Positions 4,517-5,074 of a stretch of 5,074 bases of DNA are shown here, piece after piece. The DNA comes from Candidatus Woesearchaeota archaeon (GTDB taxonomy: Archaea > Nanobdellota > Nanobdellia > Woesearchaeales > 21-14-0-10-32-9). Both the position numbers and the translations under genes were made by a program. Numbering within the stretch: position 1 is the first letter of the stretch; each line of letters begins with the position of its first letter. The stretch lies in assembly GCA_007116295.1 (NCBI GenBank), contig SKIS01000028.1, positions 1 to 5,074 on the forward strand. The letters are read 5' to 3'. Under the pieces are notes generated by a model. That model saw only the letters and a list, made by a program, of their open reading frames with translations. It made no database searches and had not been told where the DNA came from.

Positions 4517-5074
4517 AAAAGATATAATGGACCTGCCAGGAGTAGGTGCTGCCACAGCGGATAAACTAATAGCTGCAGGATATGATGATTTAATGAGCAT
4601 AGCTGTAACGAGCATAGCCGTGCTATCTGATGCAGCAGGAGTATCAGAAACAGTAGCAAGAAAAATGGTGCAAGCAGCCAGAGATAGTCTTGATATGGGG
4701 TTCCAATCAGGTGCGGATTTACTTAAAAAAAGAAGCACAGTCATGAAAATAAAAACTGGAAGCGATAGTTTTGACGAAATGATGAGCGGAGGTTTCGAGA
4801 CAGGAGCAATAGTAGAATGTTTCGGTCAATATAGTTCGGGAAAAACCCAGATAGGTCATGCACTATGCGTCAATTTAATAGAGCAAGATGAAGAAGCAAT
4901 AGCTGTATACATAGATACAGAAAATACGTTTAGGCCTGAAAGAATAACTCAGTTTAGCCAAGGCAAAGGCTTAGAGCCTGATCAAGTGCTTGAAAAAATA
5001 AAAGTAGCTAAAGCCTTCAATTCAGATCATCAAATGTTGCTTGCTGAAAAAGTAGACGATTTAATAAAAGAAGG
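4509..5074 (+). CDS. radA: DNA repair and recombination protein RadA (3' end beyond window)
   Basis: RadA is the archaeal RecA/Rad51-family recombinase that forms ATP-dependent filaments on single-stranded DNA and catalyses strand exchange. The first 188 of an expected 310-330 residues are present. Residues 5-58 form the N-terminal helix-hairpin-helix domain (LPGVGAATADKL; AGVSETVARKMVQAA). Residues 64-78 are the polymerisation linker (GFQSGADLLKKRSTV). The ATPase core starts near 83. Walker A is G106-QYSS-GKT113, followed by QIGHALCVNL, then YIDTENTFRPERI with the probable catalytic glutamate E138. In RadA this last motif is usually DTEGTFRPERI, so N139 replaces a common glycine. The loop between Walker A and this motif is short, as in several archaeal RadA. 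The later stretch FNSDHQMLLAEKVDDLIKE is typical of RadA. ATG 4509 overlaps the preceding gene by 8 bp and has GGAG at 4496-4499, nine bases upstream, so it is translated with that gene from the promoter at 4114-4122. Walker B and DNA-binding loops lie past the window end. Confidence 0.95.
   Translation, partial: MSEKDIMDLPGVGAATADKLIAAGYDDLMSIAVTSIAVLSDAAGVSETVARKMVQAARDSLDMGFQSGADLLKKRSTVMKIKTGSDSFDEMMSGGFETGAIVECFGQYSSGKTQIGHALCVNLIEQDEEAIAVYIDTENTFRPERITQFSQGKGLEPDQVLEKIKVAKAFNSDHQMLLAEKVDDLIKE

Noticed and set aside
4144..4744. Several minus-strand open frames (4144-4419, 4229-4414, 4457-4744, 4474-4659)
   Set aside because: They lie antisense to the small protein and radA, which have good ribosome sites and recognisable protein sequence. 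Their low-complexity Phe/Ser/Leu composition marks them as shadows.

Overview
The window reads as chromosomal DNA from an AT-rich archaeon. Four things support this: a Pelota ribosome-rescue factor, an archaeal-type RadA recombinase, a TrmB-family regulator, and TATA-box promoters placed about 25-30 bp ahead of start codons, several of which would give leaderless transcripts. Low GC, compact spacing and divergent versions of conserved proteins make a DPANN-type lineage (Woesearchaeota/Pacearchaeota-like) my best guess. That lineage call is inference; a phylogeny of RadA or Pelota would settle it.

Layout from left to right. (1) 54-500 (+): a small single-pass membrane-anchored protein of unknown function with its own TATA box. 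(2) 544-1356 (-): a TrmB-type regulator with a winged helix and a degenerate phospholipase-D-like domain. It converges on gene 1 across a hairpin/U-tract terminator that contains its own stop codon. A perfect 10-bp palindrome next to its TATA box is a candidate autoregulatory operator. (3) 1460-2236 (-): an unrecognised, cysteine-free, beta-rich protein of 258 residues with its own promoter. (4) 2272-3033 (-): a clear member of the ArmA/Rmt/FmrO family of 16S rRNA G1405-N7 methyltransferases, known mainly from aminoglycoside resistance in bacteria. (5) 3021-4037 (-): Pelota, whose 3' end overlaps the methyltransferase start by 13 bp. (6) 4038-4198: a 161-bp divergent promoter region with a spaced direct repeat and a potentially structured leader. 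(7) 4199-4516 (+): a small protein of unknown function whose end overlaps (8) 4509-5074 (+): radA, cut by the window end. No gene-free stretch exceeds 300 bp.

The most notable content is two two-gene units fired in opposite directions from one intergenic region. One is Pelota plus an rRNA methyltransferase predicted to modify the decoding site, which suggests a ribosome-A-site module. The other is a small unknown protein translationally coupled to the recombinase RadA, whose leader could fold to hide the ribosome-binding site. The first pairing, an ArmA-like enzyme beside an archaeal ribosome-rescue factor, is the best candidate here for an under-described system.
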